From positions 1 through 22,473 of the forward strand of contig WQRN01000021.1 of assembly GCA_009786715.1 (NCBI GenBank): 22,473 nucleotides of DNA, given 5' to 3'. The translations under genes were made by a program, and so were the position numbers. This DNA comes from Treponema sp. GTDB lineage: Bacteria > Spirochaetota > Spirochaetia > Treponematales > Breznakiellaceae. Positions within the stretch are counted from its first letter, which is position 1. Every line of letters begins with the position of its first letter. This document shows positions 16,601 to 22,473 of this stretch, piece after piece. The notes below the pieces were generated by a model. The model saw only the letters and a list, made by a program, of their open reading frames with translations, was not told the DNA's origin and did not search any database.

Positions 16601-17251
16601 CTTGATAATGGAATGTCCGACTGCCTCGGAAAGCCTTTTACATCGCATGAATTATACGAATGTCTTTTAAGGCACCTTCCCGTTGTCAGTTATTCTTCCG
16701 CTGATAAAGATAAACTCTTCGAGCTTGAAGACGAAGAAAGAATGAAAAAACAATGGCGTATTAATTTTGCGAGAAGCAATCAAAAAACTTACGAAGAAAT
16801 TATTAAAGCGGTTAGTACTCATGATACCGCGCTTGCGCACAGAATATTTCATACGCTCAGAAGCAATGCGGGGCAAATCGGAGAAAAAAAACTGCAGAAT
16901 GCCGCGGCAGTGCTGGAAAATTTGTTCGCGGACGGAAAACAACCGGCCTGCAAATATGAAATGAAAATTCTCGAAACAGAATTAAAACTGGTTCTTAACA
17001 AATTATCGCCTCTGCTTGCCGAGATTGATAGAAAAAGAAAAGAAAAAACAGATGACGCGCAAAAAATTACGGAAATGCTCGAGAAATTGGAGCCAATGCT
17101 GATTAATAGAAATCCGGAGTGTGAAAATCTGCTTGATGATATCCATTCAATACCGGGAGCGGAAGAACTCGCGAAATGTATAGAAGAATTTGATTTTAAA
17201 CAGGCGATTCTAGAGTTGTCGAAATTAAAGTTGGATGTGAGGGAAAGATGA
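13637..17251 (+). CDS. Hybrid sensor histidine kinase: two binding-protein domains, kinase, receiver, HPt
   Basis: A 1204-residue membrane phosphorelay protein. A signal sequence (about 1–28) leads to two periplasmic modules: a SBP_bac_3-like domain (about 38–240) and an ABC_sub_bind-like domain (about 249–570, beginning [11 protein letters not shown]). One membrane helix (about 590–609) is followed by a kinase core with [14 protein letters not shown] (His645), N-box Asn762, DTGIGM with Asp799, and [10 protein letters not shown]. The receiver (about 892–1015) has Glu899/Asp900, phospho-acceptor Asp949, Thr977 and Lys999. An HPt domain (about 1040–1120) has His1072 in [12 protein letters not shown]. 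The tail (about 1130–1204) is helical. All steps His645 to Asp949 to His1072 look intact. It probably senses a small molecule, or a loaded binding protein, in the periplasm. Its stop overlaps the next gene's start by four bases, so the next receiver is the likely target. Confidence 0.94.
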   Translation: MNFILKKCFKLFLPVILFTSFVDIPLWAQTGHIESELPAVKVAMSDDHSIVIERVLYTALKHSGLQMIATLTGMRTAVADVNYGDAVILPTQTDGWDRLYPNLIKVPVAIDNVEYTAYTRSNEKYHFSRWSDMSGLKVGYRWQNEYIANNIWRAGAGKLVTVADISQLWASLLNGDTDVVVLPRMSHFEHRFMQGIKRAGVVEQQPVYSYVNSGHRYLVPLLEKAYSEMIAEGVIASIHEGRDIESDKPIILHINSYNAQSEWERGQMESIRDNLLLESSGNNERITGSSQKFLGASLEYYNLYLNSNELLSRASYNVIVSNIIRTSFVSHTPVLIVASGNEALEFVLSNYYLLFPHLPVLFFDVVGFNTSMLYGQEENITGVSQTISFSETVMEMLRLYPKTRRIFILNDYAISRSGRVREDIQKNIDAGKPGINNSVEFIFSENKPFSAILDDIRAFGSDTLVLIGSYLSDSDGKFYSETDVQTLTANASLNPVFSLTASFIGHGTLGGYVTVAGVQSRIIASMAVDIINGIHPSQIPIVYDSAQLNRWKFDYNTVGRFNINTKNLPRDHAIINRSLPIWESHPFEFRLIMTGVTFILLLILVIGYIRNQRRHEAYAQDLRQARDAAETANKTKSTFLANMSHEIRTPMNSIIGFTELAQFYDNHQKVKEYLGNISQNAEWLLKIINDILDISKIESGKIDLEHIPFDLHDVISNCHMTIRPRAEKKGLAVYCLAEPGINKLLLGDPIRLRQAILNLLDNAVKFTNEGTIKLLAALDNRAGIEGEDSRVVIHFEVEDTGIGMTGDQITRIMEPFTQADESVTRKYGGAGLGLPIAKNIIELMGGVLLVKSIPGLGSRFDFKLPFELISDEAANAVLKENVSRIQGKPKFTGEILICEDNIMNQQVICDHLAKVGINTVIAQNGREGVDIVSKRRREGQKPFDLIFMDINMPEMGGLEAVSKIASFGLKIPVVALTANIMSEDVKHYLDNGMSDCLGKPFTSHELYECLLRHLPVVSYSSADKDKLFELEDEERMKKQWRINFARSNQKTYEEIIKAVSTHDTALAHRIFHTLRSNAGQIGEKKLQNAAAVLENLFADGKQPACKYEMKILETELKLVLNKLSPLLAEIDRKRKEKTDDAQKITEMLEKLEPMLINRNPECENLLDDIHSIPGAEELAKCIEEFDFKQAILELSKLKLDVRER

Positions 17252-18858
17252 CAAACGTAAAGAAGAGGCACAGTATCCTGATTGTAGACGATGAAAGAGA
17301 TAATATTAGCTCGTTAACGGTTATATTAAGCTCTGATTACACAGTTTTCGCTTCTACGAACGGAAAAGACGCGATTGAAATCGCGCAGGAGTTTATGCCG
17401 GATATTATTTTACTGGATATACTTATGCCTGAAATGGACGGATATGAAGTTCTTAAGGCTTTTAAAGATTCTGAAAAAACGCGTGATATTACCGTTATTT
17501 TTATTACCGGGCTTGACAGCGATATCGCGGAGATTAAAGGACTGGCTTTGGGAGCCGCCGATTATATAATAAAACCGTTTCATCCGGCTATTGTTAAATT
17601 GAGAATATTGAATCATATCCAGTTAATGGAGCGGCTTAAGCAGCAGGCGCTTGTAAGCAGAATTTCGCATAATTTTCTTGCAAACACTTATACCGCTTCT
17701 TTAAATAACGATACCCTGCGCATGATTGGGGAGTTTATGGATATTGCTTCAATTTTGCTTTACAGAAAAGAAAATAATAATATTCTTGTTTGTCAGGATG
17801 AATGGATTAATTCACAGTTGTCAATTGAAAAGCGCATAGGCGACAAGGTAGAGTTCGATGAAAATGTAATTTCTTCCATTAATAATTTATTAACGGCTAA
17901 TGAAAGAGATTTATGTATTCATTCCAAAGACGAGTTATTAAAGAGGGTTGATGATTTAAACAGACAGAATTTTAAAAACTACATTATTACGCCGATTTTT
18001 GTTAAAGGAGCCGTATGCGCGATTCTTATTTTCTCCATGGATGATGAAGAGAAGATATGGAATGAGAGCGAGATGGATCTCGCTGTTCTTGCAGCCAATA
18101 TTTTTTCCAGCGTTTTCGAACGCGACGCGATACAGCACGCTGAATATTTAAGCCGCGCTAAATCTGAATTTCTTTCGCGTATGAGCCATGAAATGCGCAC
18201 TCCCATGAATGCCATTCTGGGAATGCTGCAAGTGCTGGAGTTATCGGGCATTTCCGATAACATTAGAAGACAATGCGGAGTAATGAACACCGCGGCGCAT
18301 ACGCTATTGCGCATGATAGATGATGTGCTTGATATTTCCGATTTGGAATACGGATCGTTTATGCTTGTGGATTCGGCTTTTGACTGCAAAGCGATGATAT
18401 GGGACGTATTGCGAATTGCGGATGAAAACGCGGGTAAAAAACGGCAATTAATTGAATGCAAGGTTGATCCTGATATACCTGATTCTCTTATAGGCGACGG
18501 AAAACGGCTGCGTCAGGTAATTACGACGATTTTGGCAAATGCCGTAAAATTTACCGGTGAAAACGGCGAAATTTTATTTGAAGCCCGTTTAGAAAGCGAA
18601 GATAGTGATTTTACTGTGCTTAACATTGAAGTTACAGATAACGGAATTGGAATGTCCAAGGATCAGCAAAGCAAACTTTTTTCGATTTTTGAACAGGCAG
18701 ACGGCAGCATCAGCAGAGAATACGGCGGAATCGGACTTGGCCTTGCGCTGTCAAAACGCATCATCGAATCAATGGGCGGTAATATTTTCATTGAATCAGA
18801 ATTGAACAAAGGCACAAAGATCAATTTTACCTGCAAGATGAAAAAAGGGAAGCTGTAA
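17248..18858 (+). CDS. Receiver–GAF-like–histidine kinase, partner of the hybrid kinase
   Basis: A 536-residue cytoplasmic protein with no membrane segment. An N-terminal receiver (about 8–125) has Asp14/Asp15, phospho-acceptor Asp57 (IILLD), Thr87 and Lys109 (IIKPF). A middle region (about 140–295) has a GAF-like pattern, including [20 protein letters not shown] and a closing helix [14 protein letters not shown]. The kinase core follows: [15 protein letters not shown] with His314, Asn431 in the N-box, DNGIGM with Asp464, and [13 protein letters not shown], ending at residue 536 with no C-terminal receiver or HPt. It can therefore receive a phosphate at Asp57 and itself autophosphorylate at His314, but its own target is not encoded here. 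The start overlaps the upstream stop in ATGA, with GAGGG a few bases before it. Confidence 0.93.
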   Translation: MTNVKKRHSILIVDDERDNISSLTVILSSDYTVFASTNGKDAIEIAQEFMPDIILLDILMPEMDGYEVLKAFKDSEKTRDITVIFITGLDSDIAEIKGLALGAADYIIKPFHPAIVKLRILNHIQLMERLKQQALVSRISHNFLANTYTASLNNDTLRMIGEFMDIASILLYRKENNNILVCQDEWINSQLSIEKRIGDKVEFDENVISSINNLLTANERDLCIHSKDELLKRVDDLNRQNFKNYIITPIFVKGAVCAILIFSMDDEEKIWNESEMDLAVLAANIFSSVFERDAIQHAEYLSRAKSEFLSRMSHEMRTPMNAILGMLQVLELSGISDNIRRQCGVMNTAAHTLLRMIDDVLDISDLEYGSFMLVDSAFDCKAMIWDVLRIADENAGKKRQLIECKVDPDIPDSLIGDGKRLRQVITTILANAVKFTGENGEILFEARLESEDSDFTVLNIEVTDNGIGMSKDQQSKLFSIFEQADGSISREYGGIGLGLALSKRIIESMGGNIFIESELNKGTKINFTCKMKKGKL

Positions 18859-18875
18859 GGTCACAATCCCCAATA

Positions 18876-18902
18876 TTGATATTTATTTATTTTCATTATA
18901 AT
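18876..18902 (+). promoter_or_regulatory. Possible promoter of the MATE gene
   Basis: A perfect TATAAT lies at 18897–18902, with TTGATA at 18876–18881. The spacer is only 15 bases, shorter than ideal, so the -35 assignment is weak. The start codon is 22 bases further on. Confidence 0.35.
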
Positions 18903-18924
18903 ATCAGGATTAAAGGCAAAAAAT

Positions 18925-20301
18925 ATGAACGAAATACTTAAAGACAGAACACATGTTAAAAATATATTTACAATAGCAATTCCTATTATTATCCAGCAGT
19001 TGAGCCACCAGATGCAGGTTTGGGTTGACAGAGCGATGCTAGGGCATATAAACCCTGAGTTCTTCTCCGCTGTGGGCAACTCGCTGGTTCCGTATTTTGC
19101 TGTTACATCAACCATATTAGCGATATGTTCCGGAACAACAATATTGATCGCTCAAAGCGTCGGGGCGAAAGATTTTTCTAAAAGCTGCAAATACGCTGAA
19201 TGTTCGTTTATCGGAAATTGCATGTTTCCGTTAGCCGCTTTTTTCTTTTTCTTTTTTGGTTCAGGATGGATGTTCAGAATAATGGGCGTTCAATCGCCTG
19301 TTCTGGAATATGCGGCAAGTTATATAAAAATAACGTCTTACAATTTATTAATTGTCGGCATTATAGCAACTTGCACATCAATACTGCAGGGAATCGGGCT
19401 GACAAGAATAATAATGGTAACCGGTATTGTTACAAATGTATTAAATATTCTATTTGACTGGATATTAATTTACGGTAAATTCGGATTTCCCGCAATGAAT
19501 ATAGAAGGAGCGGCTTTAGCTACTCTTATAGCCAATTTTGCCGCTTTGCCGTTCTTGATCATATATGTAATAAAAAGAAAAAAGATCCCTTTTAAAATAA
19601 AGGTGCGCAATATCTTTAAATTCAATTTTAGTTTATACAAAAGTGTTTTTAAAATGGGGCTTCCTTCCGGCGGAGAATATGCGTTATGGAGCCTTGGAAA
19701 TCTTTTTATAGTTTCATTTCTCAATAGAATTGATATAATGGCAGCGGGTATTTATACTCTTTTATTTTCCATAAAAGGGTTATCTGTCATTTTATACGCC
19801 GGATTCGCGCACGCCGGTTTAACGCTGGCAGGACAGAAGACAGGAGAAAATGAGCATAAACAGGCGGCGAATATTGTTTTTAAATGCTTAAGCTTCGCGT
19901 TGATCGTCTGCGCCGCTGTTACGGCAATTTTTTGCCTGTTTCCTAAAGTTATACTCGGTCTTTTTACATCGGATGCCTCGCTTGTTAATTTTGCTTCGCC
20001 GTTCCTGCTTTTTTTAACAATGATCATGTTTCCTCAAGCGGTTAATATTGTTATTGGATATGGAATTCGCGGTACAGGCGATACAAGATGGATGTTTTAC
20101 AGTCAGATATTCGGCACTATTCTTGTAATTGTTCTTTCTTATACTCTTATTTTTATATTCAATTTGGGTCTATGGGGAGTATTTATAACGTCCCTTGTTG
20201 ATGAAGCGAGCCGCGCTGTTATTAATACGCTGCGATTTTGGAAAGGAAGACAGTTCTTTCTACTGCGTCCGTTTGTAATTAAAAATTCAAAGACAGAATA
20301 A
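18925..20301 (+). CDS. MATE-family efflux transporter
   Basis: A 458-residue inner-membrane protein with about twelve hydrophobic helices in two homologous halves, the normal size for the multidrug and toxin extrusion family. Family features include IIIQQLSHQMQVWVDRAMLG in helix 1, ILIAQSVGAKD (about 73–83), NVLNILFDWILIYG followed by GFPAMNIEGAALAT (about 171–200), the helix 7 segment KMGLPSGGEYALW (about 243–255), and IRGTGDTRWMF (about 381–391). It should export organic cations, drugs or metabolites in exchange for sodium or protons; the substrate is not predictable. It stands alone, 66 bases after the kinase gene, behind an AAAGGC ribosome site, and probably has its own promoter. No local regulator is linked to it, unlike the RND operon in the same window. 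Confidence 0.93.
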   Translation: MNEILKDRTHVKNIFTIAIPIIIQQLSHQMQVWVDRAMLGHINPEFFSAVGNSLVPYFAVTSTILAICSGTTILIAQSVGAKDFSKSCKYAECSFIGNCMFPLAAFFFFFFGSGWMFRIMGVQSPVLEYAASYIKITSYNLLIVGIIATCTSILQGIGLTRIIMVTGIVTNVLNILFDWILIYGKFGFPAMNIEGAALATLIANFAALPFLIIYVIKRKKIPFKIKVRNIFKFNFSLYKSVFKMGLPSGGEYALWSLGNLFIVSFLNRIDIMAAGIYTLLFSIKGLSVILYAGFAHAGLTLAGQKTGENEHKQAANIVFKCLSFALIVCAAVTAIFCLFPKVILGLFTSDASLVNFASPFLLFLTMIMFPQAVNIVIGYGIRGTGDTRWMFYSQIFGTILVIVLSYTLIFIFNLGLWGVFITSLVDEASRAVINTLRFWKGRQFFLLRPFVIKNSKTE

Positions 20302-20325
20302 AATAATACTATTAAATATTAATAC

Positions 20326-20354
20326 TTGTTTTTTAATCAATCAGGATATATGAT
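20326..20354 (+). promoter_or_regulatory. Predicted promoter of the adenylate kinase gene
   Basis: TTGTTT at 20326–20331 and TATGAT at 20349–20354 are 17 bases apart. The start would be near 20361, followed at once by the AAAGGAG ribosome site (20363–20369) and the ATG at 20375. The -35 box is only a partial match. Confidence 0.4.
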
Positions 20355-20374
20355 AGACAAATAAAGGAGTTAAT

Positions 20375-21004
20375 ATGAAAATGATTTTTCTTGGCCCTCC
20401 CGGAGCGGGGAAGGGTACATTGGCTGTAAAAGCCGTAGAAATACTTGGAGTACCTCAGATCAGCACAGGCGGAATTTTCCGCGCGGCAGTAGCGGCGCAA
20501 AGTCCTCTTGGTCTTAAAGTAAAAGAAATCATGGACGCTGGAAAACTTGTGGACGATGATACGACAATCGCTCTTGTAAAAGAAAGACTTGCTCAGGATG
20601 ATGTTCAAAAAGGATATATTTTAGACGGATTCCCGCGCACAATTCCGCAGGCGGAAGCGCTTGCTTCATTCTCAAATGTGGAAAAAGTTATTAATTTTGA
20701 CATTCCGGATGAAGGTGTTATCGAACGCCTCGGCGGACGGCGCGTTTGCCGTAAATGCGGATTCAACTTTCACGCCAAATTTACGCCCACAACGAAAGAA
20801 GGCATCTGCGACCATTGCGGCGGCGAAGTTTATATCCGCGATGATGATAGACCCGAAGCGATTAAAAAGCGCCTCGAAGTGTACCGCGCTCAAACCGCTC
20901 CGTTAATTGATTACTACCGTAAAAAGGGTCTGTTACTCGACATCGACGCAAGACCTATGATCGACGAAATTGTGGTAAACTTTAAAAAAGCGATGGGGAT
21001 ATAA
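20375..21004 (+). CDS. adk: Adenylate kinase, zinc-type long form
   Basis: This 209-residue enzyme interconverts ATP plus AMP and two ADP in the cytoplasm and is essential in most bacteria. The P-loop is GPPGAGKGT (residues 7–15). The AMP-binding part has ISTGG and Arg36, and LDGFPRT (83–89) is intact. The LID domain (about 120–158) carries four cysteines, Cys125, Cys128, Cys145 and Cys148, in a C-x2-C…C-x2-C pattern expected to bind zinc. DDRPEAIKKRLEVY and PLIDYY finish the domain in the usual way. One difference stands out: residue 33, Asp in the common STGD motif, is Gly here. The start has a very good Shine-Dalgarno sequence, AAAGGAG. The gene is convergent with proS, with 24 bases between the two stop codons. 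Confidence 0.97.
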   Translation: MKMIFLGPPGAGKGTLAVKAVEILGVPQISTGGIFRAAVAAQSPLGLKVKEIMDAGKLVDDDTTIALVKERLAQDDVQKGYILDGFPRTIPQAEALASFSNVEKVINFDIPDEGVIERLGGRRVCRKCGFNFHAKFTPTTKEGICDHCGGEVYIRDDDRPEAIKKRLEVYRAQTAPLIDYYRKKGLLLDIDARPMIDEIVVNFKKAMGI

Positions 21005-21028
21005 CTGGAACGAACTTATTATTCGCGG

Positions 21029-22473
21029 TTAAAAGGATTCCATTAACTCTTCTTCGATTTTCCCGATAAGTTCCGCTGCAGCTTTGTCTAAATCGACCAT
21101 GTAGTTGTCTTTCTCGCTTCGGCGTTTTACTTCGACTTGCGGTGTAGCAGCGGATAAGCCCTTGTCACCGATTACAACACGGTAAGGTATGCCTGTTAAG
21201 TCAGCGTCATTAAATTTTACGCCGGGGCGTTCATTGCGGTCGTCGAGTAACACTTCAATACCTTGTGCTGTTAAGTCAGCGGCAAGTTTGTCGGCGGCTT
21301 CTTTTACAACTCCGTCGTATTTAATCGGAACAATGATAACATGATACGGCGCGATAGAGACAGGCCAGATGATACCGGCATCGTCGTGGTGTTCTTCTAT
21401 TACAGAAGCTAATGTGCGGTCAACGCCGATGCCGTAGCAGCCCATTGTGGGCATTTGGCTTTTGCCGTTTTCATCGAGGTAGCTGACTTTCATGGAACTT
21501 GTATATTTGAATCCAAGTTTAAAAATGTGCCCTAACTCGTTCCCCATTTTTGTGTATAATTCGCCGCCGCAAAGAGGGCATTTGTCTCCGGCTTTTACGG
21601 TGCGAACATCCTCGATCATCCAGCCTTCAAAATCGCGGGCGTAGGCGACGTGTTTAAAGTGAGTGTCTTTTTCCAATGCGCCTGTTACTGCGTCATTCAT
21701 TGCGGTAACGGTGTTGTCGATGATAATAGGGAGGCTTTTCAATCCGACAGGGCCTGCAAATCCTACAGGAGCGTTTGTTAAACGCGTAACATCAGCATCG
21801 GACGCAAGAGATACTTCGCTTGCTTTTAAAACCGCAGCGAGTTTTACTTCGTTAACGTCAAGGTCGCCTCGGATTGCAACAGCGAAAAACGCTTCGGCAT
21901 AAGTTAAAGGCGCGTCCTGCGAAGGTTTTTTGCGTTCAAGTTTGCCGCATCCCGGAGCGGAAGAAAGATCGAGTTCAACATTAACAGCGCGGTAGATCAG
22001 AGTCTTTATAAATTTTTGAGGCTCTGTTTTTAAAAAGGTGCAAAGCTCTTCTATTGTTTTAACATTCGGCGTATCAATTTTTTCGTAGGCAGGCGTGGGA
22101 GCTGCTGCCGCTTTTGCGCCTTCAACAGTCTGCGCTACAAAGTCGCTCTTGCAGGAAGCTTTTTCAACATTGGCGGCATAATCGCACACCTTGCAGAGAA
22201 TCAAAGTATTGTCGCCGACTTCGCTTTCTACCATAAATTCTTCGGAACCGCTGCCGCCCATCGCTCCAGAATCTGCCTTTACAGGAATGACAGACAAGCC
22301 GCAGCGTTTAAAAATCTTTCTATATGCGCGTCCCATTGCCTGATACGTGTCGTCGAGGCTTTTATCGTCAGTGTGCCATGAATAGGCGTCCTTCATTGTA
22401 AATTCGCGTCCGCGCATAACGCCGTAACGCGGGCGGATTTCGTCGCGGAACTTTGTATTAATCTGGTAAAGCG
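21029..22473 (-). CDS. proS: Prolyl-tRNA synthetase, bacterial type with editing domain (5' end missing)
   Basis: This enzyme attaches proline to tRNA-Pro. The frame is open to the window edge, and the 18 codons before the ATG at 22417 read TKFRDEIRPRYGV, the usual start of class II motif 2, so that ATG is internal and the N-terminal part with motif 1 lies outside. In order, the visible 481 residues hold motif 2 (FRDEIRPRYGVMRGREFTMKD), a CKVCDYAANVEKA segment, the inserted YbaK-like editing domain that removes mischarged alanine (roughly from TIEELCTFL to IIDNTVTAM), a CPLCGGEL pair before ELGHIFKLGFKY, motif 3 (GCYGIGVDRTLASVIEE), and the anticodon-binding domain (from YHVIIVPIKY). The editing domain shows it is the bacterial, not the eukaryote-like, form. 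The stop is at 21029. The gene is convergent with adk. Confidence 0.96.
   Translation of the reverse strand, partial: LYQINTKFRDEIRPRYGVMRGREFTMKDAYSWHTDDKSLDDTYQAMGRAYRKIFKRCGLSVIPVKADSGAMGGSGSEEFMVESEVGDNTLILCKVCDYAANVEKASCKSDFVAQTVEGAKAAAAPTPAYEKIDTPNVKTIEELCTFLKTEPQKFIKTLIYRAVNVELDLSSAPGCGKLERKKPSQDAPLTYAEAFFAVAIRGDLDVNEVKLAAVLKASEVSLASDADVTRLTNAPVGFAGPVGLKSLPIIIDNTVTAMNDAVTGALEKDTHFKHVAYARDFEGWMIEDVRTVKAGDKCPLCGGELYTKMGNELGHIFKLGFKYTSSMKVSYLDENGKSQMPTMGCYGIGVDRTLASVIEEHHDDAGIIWPVSIAPYHVIIVPIKYDGVVKEAADKLAADLTAQGIEVLLDDRNERPGVKFNDADLTGIPYRVVIGDKGLSAATPQVEVKRRSEKDNYMVDLDKAAAELIGKIEEELMESF

Noticed and set aside
16849..17271. A 140-codon Ser/Phe-rich open frame on the minus strand across the kinase gene junction
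   Set aside because: Its Ser/Phe composition is what the reverse complement of this Lys/Glu-rich coding region would give; it is a shadow frame.
17979..18461. A 160-codon open frame on the minus strand inside the second kinase gene
   Set aside because: It is antisense to conserved GAF-like and kinase sequence, and its translation shows no domain or signal.
21005..21050. A shared terminator between adk and proS
   Set aside because: Only short, poorly paired arms (TGGAA and TTCCA) far apart, with no T-run in a suitable place.
22415..22417. The ATG at 22417 as the start of proS
   Set aside because: Codons upstream to the window edge read as the conserved start of class II motif 2, so the ATG is internal.
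1..22473. CRISPR arrays, insertion sequences, tRNA or rRNA genes, phage genes
   Set aside because: No regularly spaced repeats, transposase-like frames, cloverleaf sequences or phage-type proteins were seen by reading; a tRNA scan was not run.

Overview
The window looks like chromosomal DNA of a spirochaete, most probably a Treponema or close relative. This is inferred from gene content, not from a marker gene. The clues are a secreted cyclophilin–FKBP fusion (dual-family immunophilins of this order are known from Treponema denticola), an RND adaptor that lacks the alpha-hairpin (as in Borrelia BesA), PilZ and large hybrid-kinase signalling, and a Gram-negative style envelope. Intergenic DNA is AT-rich. 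Genes are tightly packed with many 1–10 base overlaps. I saw no rRNA, tRNA, insertion sequence, CRISPR array or phage gene, and no gene-free stretch longer than 300 bases.

Layout. (1) 1–537, + strand: the end of a membrane protein with a Cache-type sensor domain that stops right after its last membrane helix. (2) 621–4768, + strand: penicillin-binding protein 1C, a periplasmic cyclophilin–FKBP prolyl isomerase and a PilZ-domain protein. (3) 4765–11951, - strand: a five-gene efflux operon read as tandem TetR regulator, TolC-like channel, lipoprotein adaptor, RND pump and small PII-like protein. Every junction is a 1- or 4-base stop/start overlap, so translation is probably coupled. A good sigma-70-type promoter with a small palindrome over its predicted start lies before the regulator. 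(4) 12078–13468, + strand: a DUF3298-like lipoprotein overlapping a YhhN-family lysoplasmalogenase. (5) 13637–18858, + strand: a two-gene phosphorelay, a 1204-residue hybrid kinase with two periplasmic binding-protein domains followed by a 536-residue receiver–GAF-like–kinase protein. (6) 18925–20301, + strand: a MATE exporter. (7) 20375–21004, + strand: adenylate kinase. (8) 21029–22473, - strand: prolyl-tRNA synthetase, whose 5' end lies outside the window.

How it may work together. The efflux operon should encode a complete tripartite pump with its own regulator, but with unusual parts: two complete TetR modules in one regulator, an adaptor with no hairpin to reach the outer-membrane channel and with a highly charged insertion, and a PII-like accessory protein. 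In the two-kinase pair, the HPt domain of the first protein could phosphorylate the N-terminal receiver of the second. No DNA-binding output is encoded beside them. The first genes (pbpC, prolyl isomerase) serve cell-wall synthesis and periplasmic folding. The isomerase gene appears to be transcribed from its own start codon (a leaderless mRNA).

Most gene calls rest on clear family motifs. The least certain are the names of the PII-like protein and the DUF3298-like lipoprotein, the promoter predictions, and the genus.
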